Positions 28,981-41,400 of a stretch of DNA of 64,000 nt are shown here, one piece after another. Position 1 is the stretch's first letter. Each line of letters begins with the position of its first letter. Origin of the DNA: Saxidomus purpurata (lineage: Eukaryota > Mollusca > Bivalvia > Venerida > Veneridae); contig JAFMSR010000007.1 of assembly GCA_022818135.1 (NCBI GenBank), positions 24,059,846-24,123,845 on the forward strand, written 5' to 3'. Both the position numbers and the translations under genes were made by a program. The notes under the pieces were generated by a model that worked only from the letters and a program-made list of their open reading frames with translations, was not told the origin of the DNA and searched no databases.

Positions 28981-29413
28981 AGTGACATTATGCTCATCTT
29001 ACTGCACATAGTGTATTTTTGGTGACAGTTTTATATAAGCAATTTTCGGTTGCTGTGCATTTACATGTGTTAAACTAATGATAATGCCGCATTAATATTT
29101 GAAGTTGGTGCTTTAGAAATTAAAAAAATGGACAAATGAAATGATAATTCCTTCCTTGGCAGTTATCTCCCTTGTGTTATAAGTGTTGCTCGGCAGTGGA
29201 AGGGAAGCTACTCCTGCATGCATTTGTTCATTTCTTAAATTGACTCTCCCAGTCAAAATAGGAAAAGTAATATTTGGAAAGTTATTATTTCATACTGGTA
29301 GCAGGAAAAGTTTGTTGTATTGGGTTAAAAGTTATTATTTCCTCTACCCTTTCCACAAACACCTATTTCAGCTGGAATTTTACTTTTAAAAAATGTGCAT
29401 AATGTCACTTTAA
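28977..29413. mobile_element. MITE-2, complete, TTAA-flanked
   Basis: AGTGACATTATGC at 28981-28993 and GCATAATGTCACT at 29397-29409 are perfect inverted termini, each abutting TTAA. The left TTAA is shared with MITE-1, so one element inserted at the edge of the other. Interior sequence is related to positions 1-235. piggyBac-type mobilisation is inferred from TTAA. Confidence 0.85.
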
Positions 29414-29534
29414 GTCAAAATTTTTAATTATTATAATTCTCTCAACAGTCAATGATTGTGTGTAATTTCATCATCATTCTAGAAAATGGTCATGGGAGAT
29501 TTAATAAATGTTCAACATGCTGCAATGCATATTT

Positions 29535-30365
29535 ACACATCTAACTAAGTAAATAGACTCGACTGCGACTCAATATAGATCTCAGACTAACTCCCCTATT
29601 TTATGCAATGAGACGTTTATACATTAATTAAATTTTATACCTATTCGTAATAACAAAATGACGTTTAACTTTTTGAACAAGTAAAATTAGTTTAATTCCC
29701 AACTAATTAGTTTAATTCCAAACTAATTGTGTGCTATCTGTTATTAAAATTTCATGAATCGTAAAATTAAAAACTTCAACAACAGTTTACTTAGATATAG
29801 ATATACATATTCGCGGTAATCTAATTTCGAGGAAATACAACACTCGCGAAAATCTCTAACTTTAAACGCGCGAAATCATTTCTAAGTATTTCTAAATGTA
29901 TCGTATGCCCTGCAGCTGTTTGGAGGCTTAAAACCTCAATTTGGTGGAATAATTTATATTTACTCTGTTTTAAGGCAAATAGAACCCATTTCTAAAATAA
30001 AAGAGCAAAAAACACTTAAGCAATTCAAACTTGCCCTGCATAACTTACTTTTGTCAAATTTATACGATGATACCCCATCGTTGACAGTGCATGAGTCATT
30101 ACTATAAATGAATAAAAAATATATATACTACTCAGTAAACGATTGTATAATATAATAATGAAGTTCTGCTCAATAGTTTTAGTGTGTATGTGAGTGTACG
30201 TGTGTGTGCGTGTGTGCGTGTGTGCATGTGTTGTGTTAGTTTTTCTTAGTTGATGTATGATTATAGTTTTTCTCAATTGTGTATTATTATTGTTAATAGA
30301 AGGCCTCATGGTAGATAAGAAATGTGTTGCTTTATGTACATATGCTTAATGAGTTAGCTTCTTTA
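29535..30365 (-). repeat. Inverted, internally deleted fragment of the duplicated unit at the junction
   Basis: 29535-29665 is the reverse complement of about 28070-28190. About 29690-29870 matches the reverse complement of 50390-50530, and 30056-30365 that of 26090-26390. About 1.5 kb that separates the two blocks in the direct copies is missing. It abuts copy 2 at a TTTAA microhomology (about 30362-30366). Confidence 0.8.
29875..30365 (+). mobile_element. 3' end of a second LINE (RT C-terminus and 3' UTR), truncated
   Basis: The + strand frame reads EQKTLKQFKLALHNLLLSNL and ends VHESLL at a TAA near 30106-30108. This is the usual C-terminal 'SFK..LK..LL' pattern of non-LTR reverse transcriptases. 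The 3' UTR follows with a TG repeat and stops at the duplication junction without its (TTA)n tail. Confidence 0.5.
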
Positions 30366-30665
30366 AGACCAAGATATAAGGTCGTCGTCATTATTTTAAA
30401 TTACAAAGGTTAATCAGTTGAAGGCCAAGCAAACCTAATATAAAGCTATTACAAAAAGCATTTCTGAAAAAATGAAAGTCGATTAAAGTATAAGTAACTG
30501 GTAACTTATTACATATTTATTTAAACCGAATAAGTGAAGAAATACCGGCGGTGGAAGGAACAAGGTCGTTGTCATTCTTTCAAATTATAAAGATTTAATA
30601 GTTGTTAGGCCTTGCAAACCTAATATAAAGCTATTACAAAAATCATTTCTTTACAAAAAAAGTTA

Positions 30666-33600
30666 AACGTCGTAGTGAAATATTCGGGTATTGCTAAGAT
30701 TTGACGAGAAAGCATATCAATTTCACATAATGTAATGTCAAATCAAAATGATAAGATTTTGTTCACCGAAGACAAATCTGACATTTGAGCAGGTGAGAAA
30801 GTTACATACATAAACAAGATGATATAACATATCAATGAGACATGGTAGTTCATTATTCAAAGAAGATAGAATATGTTTAATAGATGTCTCACCAGGTCAA
30901 CAAAACAATGTTTCGTACATTGCAACCATGAAAAATGACATTTTTTGAAATACGCCTACTGCAAATAAACATATTGCTCCTACAGAAAAGAGTAAAAAAA
31001 CGGCAATTTCCTTTTCAACACCAGGACAGCTGCGGCGTCCCATAGTAACCGGGTCTTGTTTATTTTAAGACGTTATATGTACAAAAACAAAATTTATATG
31101 ATAGATGGAGAAAAAAGATTGTTTAATGTGCATGTGCCTAATTATCTTTGACTTTTTAAAAATATTTAATTTTCTGTTTTGTTTTCAAACAACTAATTTC
31201 GTTTGGTCAGTACATAGAAAACTGAATGAAATTCAACAGTCTGAGAGTGTTTTATAATCACAAATTTGGATCGACGGTTTGCTACGATGTATACTTGAAC
31301 AGTAGGGCCCTTCCTATCGAGTTGTAAAAAAAAATTTAATTATAAATATACAACTGATTATTCATAATTCAATATAAAGTGTATTCTCAACCGGTTTTAG
31401 TCATCAGACAACGATTATAAAACAAGTTATTGATCCATTGTCCTTGGAAGAAGCCTATATAGTCAAACATCAAGAGGTTATCATTTTTACAATAGATCTG
31501 TTTGTCTTTTGCAAATTCCAAACAATTAAAGTCAGCTGACATGCCGCATGGTTCAAGCTTTTTTCCTTGTAAATTGATATGTGCGACCTGGGTGCGATTG
31601 ACATACATAAAAGCTATATTTAACGCAGTAATCGCGTGACTATTGGCCATAAATAAAGTATACAAATATGTTTGAGGAAAAACTAATTCTGATGAGGAAA
31701 AACGGAATACAATTGCGGTATGTTATCAAACGAGATATGATGGCACTTAATACACCATTTGAAGACATGGAAAGAAATGTTTGTGTATTAAAGCTGCTCG
31801 CCCGCAGTTGCTGTTGAAAAAATTTAATTTCTGCAAAACGATATATTTGAATATAAAATAAAAAAAGTTAAGTCTAGAATCAACTATATGTGAAAATCAA
31901 CATTTGTCGTTTGTTGCTTTGACGGCTCCGCTGCATTACATTGTACATGTATATGGTTAAACTGGTATTTCAAAAGCCTTTGAAACCCTTTATAATTTGG
32001 AAGCGTATAATTTCAAACAGGAATTTATACTGGAACCTTTTAATTTGATAATTCTTTGTAAATCATGTTAATTTCAAACAGTTTCTCACAAAAGTCTGAG
32101 GGCGACCATTAAATCTTCACTTAACAATAGGTCATTAGGTCAATTCTTAGGGAAAGCCTTTGAACACTGTACAGGCCATATTGTGAGTTGACTTATTATG
32201 CTATATCCAAAATTCGTTGTACCGATGTAGCGAAATTACGTTAAACATGTTTGGGTACAGCGTATTGCCTGATACCTGTATTATGTACTTTCAATATCAG
32301 ATATTTTCTCTACATTACTTTGTTATCTTTAATAAATGATAAGGGGTACCTCATAGTACTTTTATTGTGTTGTGCCATAGGCGAAAACCGTTTATGAATT
32401 GCACAATGTAGTGTGAGAACACTCAATAAACTGCCATAAATCATGCAATTATATTTGATAAAATTGGTAACTGTATAAAACCAATTCGATAACTGTAGCA
32501 TGTTACCGAATTTTCCACTTTGAGATTCGTTATAACCGAGCTTATAAACATAGAAAATATTGTCATGGGACGTGGGAATTATAACATAATAGCTAATTTT
32601 ACTACGTTGCACCCGAGTTTTTGTTATACCCGAGTTCGCTAAAAGTAAGCACCACTTGACAGTAATAAACTTTGACTGTGTGTGCAGTTTTGCAAGCAGA
32701 TTAAAAAATGTCCTCAGGACCTCTTACTTACTTCCTTGTCTTTTGGAGCAATGATTCTCATATAAGCGATTTAGGGCTAGGATGGCCCTCTTTTTTCAAG
32801 TATGAAATGCGTGCACTAAGTTTAGATGACATAACGTCCAAAAGTATTTTATCGCTGCTACCCTATACAATTCGGATGATTTAGACACGGTTGGCTTTAG
32901 TGCCTTTGTCAAACGGCACACCTCCTTTAAATTATCCATTTGTTTTATCTTTCAATAACAGGCAATCCACCACATGCTTAAACTATGCGAGCTTTTATGG
33001 GTATCGGTAACAGAAATTAATCAGTGCTCATGGTATGCGCGATCTCATCGGTGTTCTTGTGATTCATAGATCCGTTAAATGGAAACGAAACGAAAGGTAC
33101 TGTTTTTATTTATTTGTGAATATATTTTATCAGTTGAAAATGTTTTTAAGGAACTCGGGGTATGCGTGTTTTGAAACCGCCGTGAATTGAGCAGCAGATT
33201 TGGCTTTGTTGTAAGTGAGTTTTGAAATATTTCATTTTCATTTATTTTCTATATCTATTTCTATGATTTGGATGCAATCATGCACTGCTCTAAAATTACA
33301 AACGCGGTGTTAAATTCACGTGTGAGCCCTCTAAATTCTTACTAAATTCTTACGCAAATTGATTCCATGTAAGGATTAGTAAAAACCAACTATTAGGTTG
33401 AATATAAAATATAAGGTTATGTTTCGCACAAATTGCAATAAACCTAGTATGGTTTACAAGACAAAGGAACCCTCACGACCTAGTGTAGATGTAGTCATGG
33501 CACTTATGAAAATAGAGAGAGGAGTGAGAATGATGCTATCCTTGATAGTGAAAACAAACTTCTACTTCAACCCATAGAGCATATAAAGAACTCGCGGTCA

Positions 33601-35325
33601 TTTTGAATGTTTGGTTGTTGGATGTTAGATTCAGCTTTTTGGATTGAATTAACATTGCATAAAGGTGGGTAAAGGAAAGCAAATTCGGTTTGAAGCGAAA
33701 CCAGGCCACGTGTTTAGAAAAGTTTCTTGAGCACAATCTGCAATATGCAAAATATTTTGTCCCGAGGCCTTTACTCCCGTGTCGCAGGTCAAATATTAAT
33801 AGTATATTGCATTTCTATAAAACAATACAAATAGATATATCTTGTATCCCTTTTTCCTTTTTATTGATGCTGGTGCTTCTACTTTCCCTTCTGTATTCAA
33901 GATAGTGATCGTTTTTAGAGTTCCAGGATCAGTGTGAATTTATCTATATAGAACAATACATTAACGGGTAGGATAAGGATAGAACATTGTTCTATTCCCT
34001 TTAAAACAATGTTGTCATACGCCTTTCTTTCTAATTAAAGTCTTTTCACAACGAAAAAGAATTGCCAGAAAGCCTTTCCTATTTTCAACAATATCATTGA
34101 AAAAAGCGATTTATTTCTTACATGTACTTATCTATTCAAAAGCTAAGTTAGCAATGTTTTTGTACAAATAAATGTCATGGTCCGCGAATAAGACATCTTT
34201 CTAGGTAAAATGAAAGCTACTTGTAGTTTAGCTACACGGACTGATAGCCCTTAACAAACCAATAAACTTGTATTAGTCAGATCACTATCCTCTACCCAAA
34301 TTGGAAGGTATACTGCAGTATAACTAATTGTACTTAATACACAAATTTCTCTTAGGAAACATGACCCAACAGGTTACGGCATTCCTGCAATGAATGTTAA
34401 TTTTCTCACATAAACAGATGTGGTCTGTAGCAGGGCTCAGGACAATGCGAGGTTTCAGTGACTCTAACCACTCGAAAACGGACAGAGAGTTTGAAATCTT
34501 ACCAATTTTATGTCATATGAGTACTGCCTTATGAAGTTACTTTCGACTTTCACAATCGTGGGTTCATGTTTTCATCACCGAGGTTTCGACTTTCATCATC
34601 GTGGTTTCGAACATCGTGTTATGGGGAGAAAAATAAAAACCGCGATGGTCCAAACGCAGCAACTTAAACTACAGATAATTACGGAAGAACTTTGTGTATT
34701 GCTGCTTGTGACTTGGTGGTGGTGTGTGTGTGTGTGTGCGTGGTTGTGTGTGTTGTGTGGTGTGCGTGTGTGTGTGTGTGTGTTGGTGGTGTGCACTTCT
34801 GGGTGCTGTGGGGTTCGTTTTGGGGAGGCTGCGTTTTTGGTACGTGGCATTCCCTGTTTGATATTATTTTTGTTTTTTTTCGTACTTCTGACTTATAAGT
34901 TACGACTTATGACGTCGCTCTTATGCCTTCGGAATTACGACTATTAAATTGTGACTTAGCATATTATGCAATATATACTTTTAACTTCATGCCATGTTTC
35001 CTTGATTGCATCAAGTTTAAAGACTTCATTAAATAAGCATAAACATTTTTTCAACATTTAAATACTTTTACAACCAATCCTACAAAAGACAACGGATTTT
35101 CTTAACTACCTTTGTATTCAAAGTCTTTTAAGAAGCCATTGACAAAAAGTAGAGACATCGAATAGCAGTTCCTAACCCCGAGAACTCCAATTCCTAGTTT
35201 TTATATCTAAGAACCCATAATTATTTTTTTTGTTCAATTTATTGTTTTGAAACCGGAAGTGTAATCCTCTTTTTCATACGACTAAAATGTACTGTATATT
35301 TTAAATTCAGACGAAGGACTCTATG
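30666..35325. other. 5' flank of tyrosinase copy 2, no gene recognised
   Basis: Near-identical to 1136-5614. The only structural difference seen is the TG-rich insertion at 34715-34880. Confidence 0.5.
34715..34880 (+). mobile_element. Short TG-rich mobile element, copy-2-specific insertion
   Basis: It inserted between 'gcttgtgactt' and 'cgtacttctgac', which are contiguous in copy 1 (about 5153-5175). It reads (TG)n with interruptions, 'ggtgtgcacttctgggtgct', 'gaggctgcgtttttggtacg' and a terminal T-run. No obvious target duplication. Confidence 0.8.
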
Positions 35326-35448
35326 ATGAGGACTCTTGCAATATTGCATTGTCTGCCACTCTTGTGTTGTGGTGAGCTTCTGAATATATCACTCGAATTA
35401 TCAAACAATTCCATTAAAAGAATCAACGACTGTGAAAGGAAAGCAACG
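35326..35448 (+). CDS. Tyrosinase copy 2, exon 1
   Basis: Signal peptide exon. S32R and I34N relative to copy 1. An extra in-frame ATG directly precedes the start. Confidence 0.83.
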
Positions 35449-38400
35449 GTATGTGCATATTTACATTTTATTAGCGTAGTCATGTTGCTGATTTCCCTTT
35501 ATCATGTCCTGTGTCTATTTGTCCTCCTTGTTGTTTACAAATACAATGTACAATGTTATATCTAAATATAATCGGATCTTATGGGAGAACATCACAACTA
35601 ACTATTAACTATGCTATTTATTACAGAATCATTCAGTAGATGTTCAAATGGCGCAGCTTGCATGCATTTCCGAATACTATTCTAATATTGAACCGGAAAA
35701 TTTGACAGACTCGGAGTGGGACTTCATTCATCAGGCGGAGAAAATCAGGTAGTGAATAACTCCGAACATGTGTCCAGGGGCATGGTTTTCTATAATATAT
35801 TGCTTTCAGATAGAGCAAAAAGAAAAACTACGACCTTGATCTGGCAGATTAAAAGATGATTCAGTCTGCTAGATATACAAAAATATCACAGTTCCATTAA
35901 GTTTAAGACTTACAAGGTAACGAAATTGAACTTAGTAATAAGTAAATAATGCACATATATGTACATGTAAAAGATTTTACATGCACGGATCAGTTGGTCA
36001 TTTTTTAAAATTATCTGCTAGAATGACGTACCTACATTTTTACATTCTTAAATACACACATGTATTACATAAATATGCATACAAAATAATTTTCAATATC
36101 ATTGAACAACCCTGCGATATATTTAAAACATGCATTTGCGATTGAGAAGCAACTTTAGGAATGTTTCTTTACATAAAAAGTCAATTTCCCAGTAAGACAT
36201 TATGCTTGTTAATAACAATGCCACGTGTAATAGCAATACCTGGAGTAAGCATTGACTTTTAAGAAAGACATTCACCTCAAATAAAAGTTAGTATTACATG
36301 TAAAAAGGTTACAACTGAAAAGCAAACGTCGTATGATTCTGCTTAACAGTCTTATTCATATAGAATGTTAAGCAAACAACTAATTTGGCTGTTTTATTCA
36401 AAACTGATTATCCTCCTATTTTAGGTCACCTGACACGGAGTCCGTCGCCGTGTGTTGTCAATGTTTTCATTAAACATCTCCTTTAAACCTATTTAGGCAA
36501 TCTTAATGAGCTTTACAGTGATGTTTTATGCATAAAGCTCGACCAAAGTTTTTTCAACAAATTGATTCCGTGCAGATATCTAATTTCGTAGAAACTATCT
36601 ATCAAATTTTTTGAAAGCTTGTCCTAGGGTTCAAAATTGACCTTTTCACGGCGTCACTTATTTAATGTAGATATGTATAAAGACATACTTGTTGTCCAGC
36701 ATTTGCTTAAGGCAAAAGCGGGTTTCCGAATATACTATGTGTGCAAATACCCATTTAATGGATAAATCAATTTGAGACTAAACTCATTGCTACACTTGAC
36801 GTATCCATTTGATTTAGAACTTCAAATCTTAACAAGGCTAAATACGCATTGCTGAATACAATGACCAGACTAAAAAAGCTTAGCAAAATGATCCAATATG
36901 AGTGTACATACTGTAGCACAGAAGTACTCAGTATTAGCCATACATCATGCCGAGGCGTCAACATATTCTTATCGTATATATTTGAGTATTAGCACCCCCC
37001 CCCCCCACCCCCTCCACCCCCTCCCCCACCCTTCTTTTGAATTGTAAGCTTTTACTAATATAAATACAAGTCTTCGTGAATAGACGTTTATAAAAAGGCT
37101 CTAATGATGGCGGTAGCAGAAATTTTGTAAGGAACAAACAAAACATAACATTTGAAATCTCTTAACGTAATTCTTGAATTAGACTGTTAAAAGTATGTTG
37201 AGATTGAGAAGTGTTTTCCTCTTAAAGTCATTTTCATTAAAGAAAAATATTTCTATCAAAAAATTTGTCTCAACCAAAGCTCATCTCAAGTTAAAGTCAA
37301 TAGTAGGAGAAATTGTGAAGATTTTATAAAATGTTCAGAAAAGGCACGCGTTATGCCTCTATAGACTGATGCCAGTCGACTCTTGAATGGTTGCCCATTA
37401 TAATATGCTGCAAGCACATTGAAAAGTATCATTAAACATGTTTATGTGGTATGTTTAGTCATGCATTGCTTTTAACGCATTTACAGGCTGCTTTAAACAG
37501 ATTTGTCGTATCACTATAGTGCAAAAAGCTTAACATTTACTAGATAATACTCTCTCTAAATAATTTTAATACATTGTATGTGGAAACATTAATTTTTAAA
37601 AAAAACACACCCCTAGAATGTAGTTTTCTTTAAAGCAGGTATAATTTAAAAATAGCAGATAAAATAATCGCTTTTCGATTAGACATGTCTTTAAATTGTA
37701 GGTTTAGAACGGCATTTTTCATGAATTTCAATATTTGATATATTGATTTCAGTTTCGGAATATTACCTCCACCGTCAGGATTCCGAACCCGTCGTGAATT
37801 GCGAACACTGTCTGACACTGAATGGAAGGATTTCACCGATGTTATCATCAGCATGTACGAGGTACGTAGCATGCCAAATTTTTAAATCTTATATCAATAT
37901 GCACTGTCCGGTTCATTTCCTTCTTAACCAACTATATTTCTGTGCCAACAGATACCTGTATGAGTGCAACAGTATCTTAGTCCTTTTATCAAGTCCCCGA
38001 AGTTCCTGACAGTATGAAACTTAAATCTTAAAAAGTATTTATCTTCTTAGAATTGAAGCATTCCCAAGATAGGTATTACGGTATAACAAAATAGATAGAT
38101 ATACTAATGATTATGCTTGAGAATCCAAGAAATTACAACCTAAGCTTATTACAAACTGCCAGTCAGTGTTACCATGATTGTCGTGTTGACATGTTCTTTA
38201 TTTTTGGAAACTATCTGGCAAATGCTAAAGGTGTTCCAACAAACAAAAAAATAAAGAAGCTGTGCCATACGTGCTCCATATGAGCATAATACTGCCTTCG
38301 CCCGAGCACGATTTTGAATTCTTATTGAAAAGATAATATTATGAGGCCTGACTGATATAAAAGTAGTAAACTACTTTATATGATGAGAAGAATATATTGT

Positions 38401-41400
38401 AAATGATTGAAATAAGATAGAGGTATATGATCCATGCGCTTTTGTTGTGTGTGTGTGTGTGTGCGTGTGTGTGTGTGTTGGTGGTGTGCACTTCTGGGTG
38501 CTGTGGGGCTCGTTTTGGGGAGGCTGCGTTTTTGGTACGTGGCATTCCCTGTTTGATATTATTTTTGTTTTTATTTTAGACACGACTACATGAATTTGTT
38601 AGGAAGTAAAACCATGAGTATATTGTTTACAATTATGGAGTACTTTGGTAACAACCTATGCAAACGCTATCGAGCGACCACAGGCACAGTGATACATTTA
38701 CAGACATTTAGAACTTTTATGATAATTGTTGCTGTAATGGTAACGACCAAAGATACATTCGAATACAAACTGATTTTTTTGTTCTTTGACAGACAGGTAC
38801 TTTACGAACTTTTGGAAAGGTGCATGGGGCTGCTCTCCCTCGATACCACAAAGGAGCCGCATTCCTTCCATGGCATAGGGCCTTCATTACTTAGTAAGAT
38901 TTTAGTATTATCAATTTCTTTTGCATAACCAAACAACGCTTTTAAAATTTATTATATTAGAATTTCATATTTATCTATATTCAAGAGACACTCCCTAAAA
39001 CTGGTGTGTAATCAAATTACTTCAAGGGCATAGAAGTGAGAATATTTGCATGTATTATTAATTAAAGTTTTAGTTTTAGCTATACATTTCAGTCATTATC
39101 TTAGAATATGCTGCAGTACCGTAAAACATTAAATAATCTACGTTAACGATGCTGTTGTACGATTAATGGGTGGATAGCTGTGATTTATTACAGAAAGTCT
39201 CAAGGCTGATTATTTGTGCAAAATGAGGCATTTTTCTATGTTACATGTATTATATTGTTTATTTAAAATTGCATTTATTGATCATTTTACGGTCATTGAA
39301 GTCATCATTTATGTTTGGGGAATGTAATTTGCTAGATGTAGGGAGTGCCATTTTAAGCTGCTCGCTCTCAGATATTGGTAAAAAAATTAAGTTCTTCAAA
39401 CTGTATGTAAATAATGTATTTTAGAATATATGGTCATATAAAAAGGCTCCAGTATAAATTCATGTCACGTATATTTCTAAATTTCAAAAAATACGCTACC
39501 AAATTCAAAAGCGTTGCAAACGCTTTTGAAATTTCAATATGAACATATAGTGTAGCGGTGCCGTGTAACCGACCTTTTCAATCGATTTCTGCAAATTCCT
39601 ACCTAGATTTTTGCATATTTTTTCATTCTAGCCTTTAGTTTTATATTAATGAATAAGAAAGTCATTTTTTTTGAAAAATATTTTTTTCAACGGTAACTGA
39701 GAGCGAGCAGCTTTAAATACATAAAAACTGATCATAATGTAAAATGCTTTTAATTTTAACAATTTTAAGCCTTTGTGATAAAATGATTTTGAACTATCAA
39801 AGTGGTTCGAATAGCCGAGCATGAGGTATTCCGACAGCTCTAACTGACTTGTTAAACATTGAATTTCTCGTTTTTCCTGTTTGATGTTTTATGCGTCATA
39901 ACATTTTAAAGACATCCTTATTTTGTATTTGAAAAACTAGAATGTAAAATATTTTGGAAATTATCGTACATAGATTACGATACTATGTTTTTGATTTTTA
40001 GTTGTTTTACTGTTAAATAGAAAATCGATTTAAATTTAGAAACATGAGTTTGTTTCGTGAGAAACGTGGAAATTTCCACGGTCGTATTTTTAAATTGTCA
40101 AAAGTCTGCATGTTGCTTGTGCAAATTTCCATTATAATGTATTAGCTTTCTTGCTTTGTTCTATTTGGAAGTAACAGAGGCTTTAATTAGATGAATAGAA
40201 TAACTCGTAGAATTTTCACGAACAAGGAAGATGCATATGTGAAAAAAATGTTTCATTTGATAAAATAAAAGCTCAGAGCTTTAAGACGTGGACATTTCAA
40301 CGTTCGGGGAATAATTGTTATATTTGTAAAGGGTGTTTCATATTTGCAAAGTATAATTAAAACAGTGTTAAAATGACGATGTCTTGTATGTTACAACGAA
40401 AAATCAGTTTAAAAAGAAAACGTTGAAAATTCTCATTTAGTATATCGTTTGATGGCAATCGTAGAAGTGTCCACGTTGTAAAACTTTTTGAAATGTGTTT
40501 AATTTAAATATAAGAATTGTCAATATTTCAACAGTGCTGTTCGTGGACATTTCCACAATGATAGCTTACCAATTATTTGGAGTAACGTGTTTGATTCTGT
40601 GTATATAAATCAAAAACACATCCTCGTGAGTATTGTTATTTTCCACCAAATTTGAATGTCCTTTAGCTGGGAAAATGTCCACAAAAGCTAACGGTAAGGT
40701 AAAATAGAAAATATTTACATCTAGTTCGGACATTTCCATGATTTTATATAAAACTGAGTGAAAAACAAGGTCTTAAAAAAGTTGTTTTCGCCTCTGAAAA
40801 GAAAGATTCTTAGTGTAGAGTGCTTTTTATATTATACTAAAAATATTTAACATCACAATAGCATCAGATGCAATTCATATCATCGCATGACATGGACCTA
40901 TTATCACATCATCTTAAATCGCGTATTTCAGCACATTTCATTACTATTCTAATGTCTAGTGATAACGTTAGCAGTGTATGTATGTTACTCAGTAATGACT
41001 ATCTCGGAGAATGTAAATAGTTTTACCATACAAAAGTTCATGCATATTGAATGTACATCCAATTCAACATCACAGATTTCTGCGCTCTTATGCGCCGTCT
41101 ATACTATAGGATTTCAATAATGACAATTCGTACCAACATTATATAGTACGGTACCCGTGAAGTGACATGTGATATATTTTTTTATTTCGTAATTACGAAA
41201 TACATTTCGTATAAACGTGATTTCGTAAAACGAAATAAGATTTCGTAAAAACGAAATGTTATTTCGTAAAAACGAAATCTTATTTTGTAAAAAGCCAAAT
41301 CTTATTTCGTAATAACGAAATGTTATTTCGTAAAAACGAAATGTTATTTCGGAATTACGAAACCTTATTTCGTTTTTACGAAATAATATTGCGTTTTTAC

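Noticed and set aside
34510..34947. 145-codon frame with Cys/Val repeats
   Set aside because: It arises from the inserted (TG)n tract. The frame is absent in copy 1.
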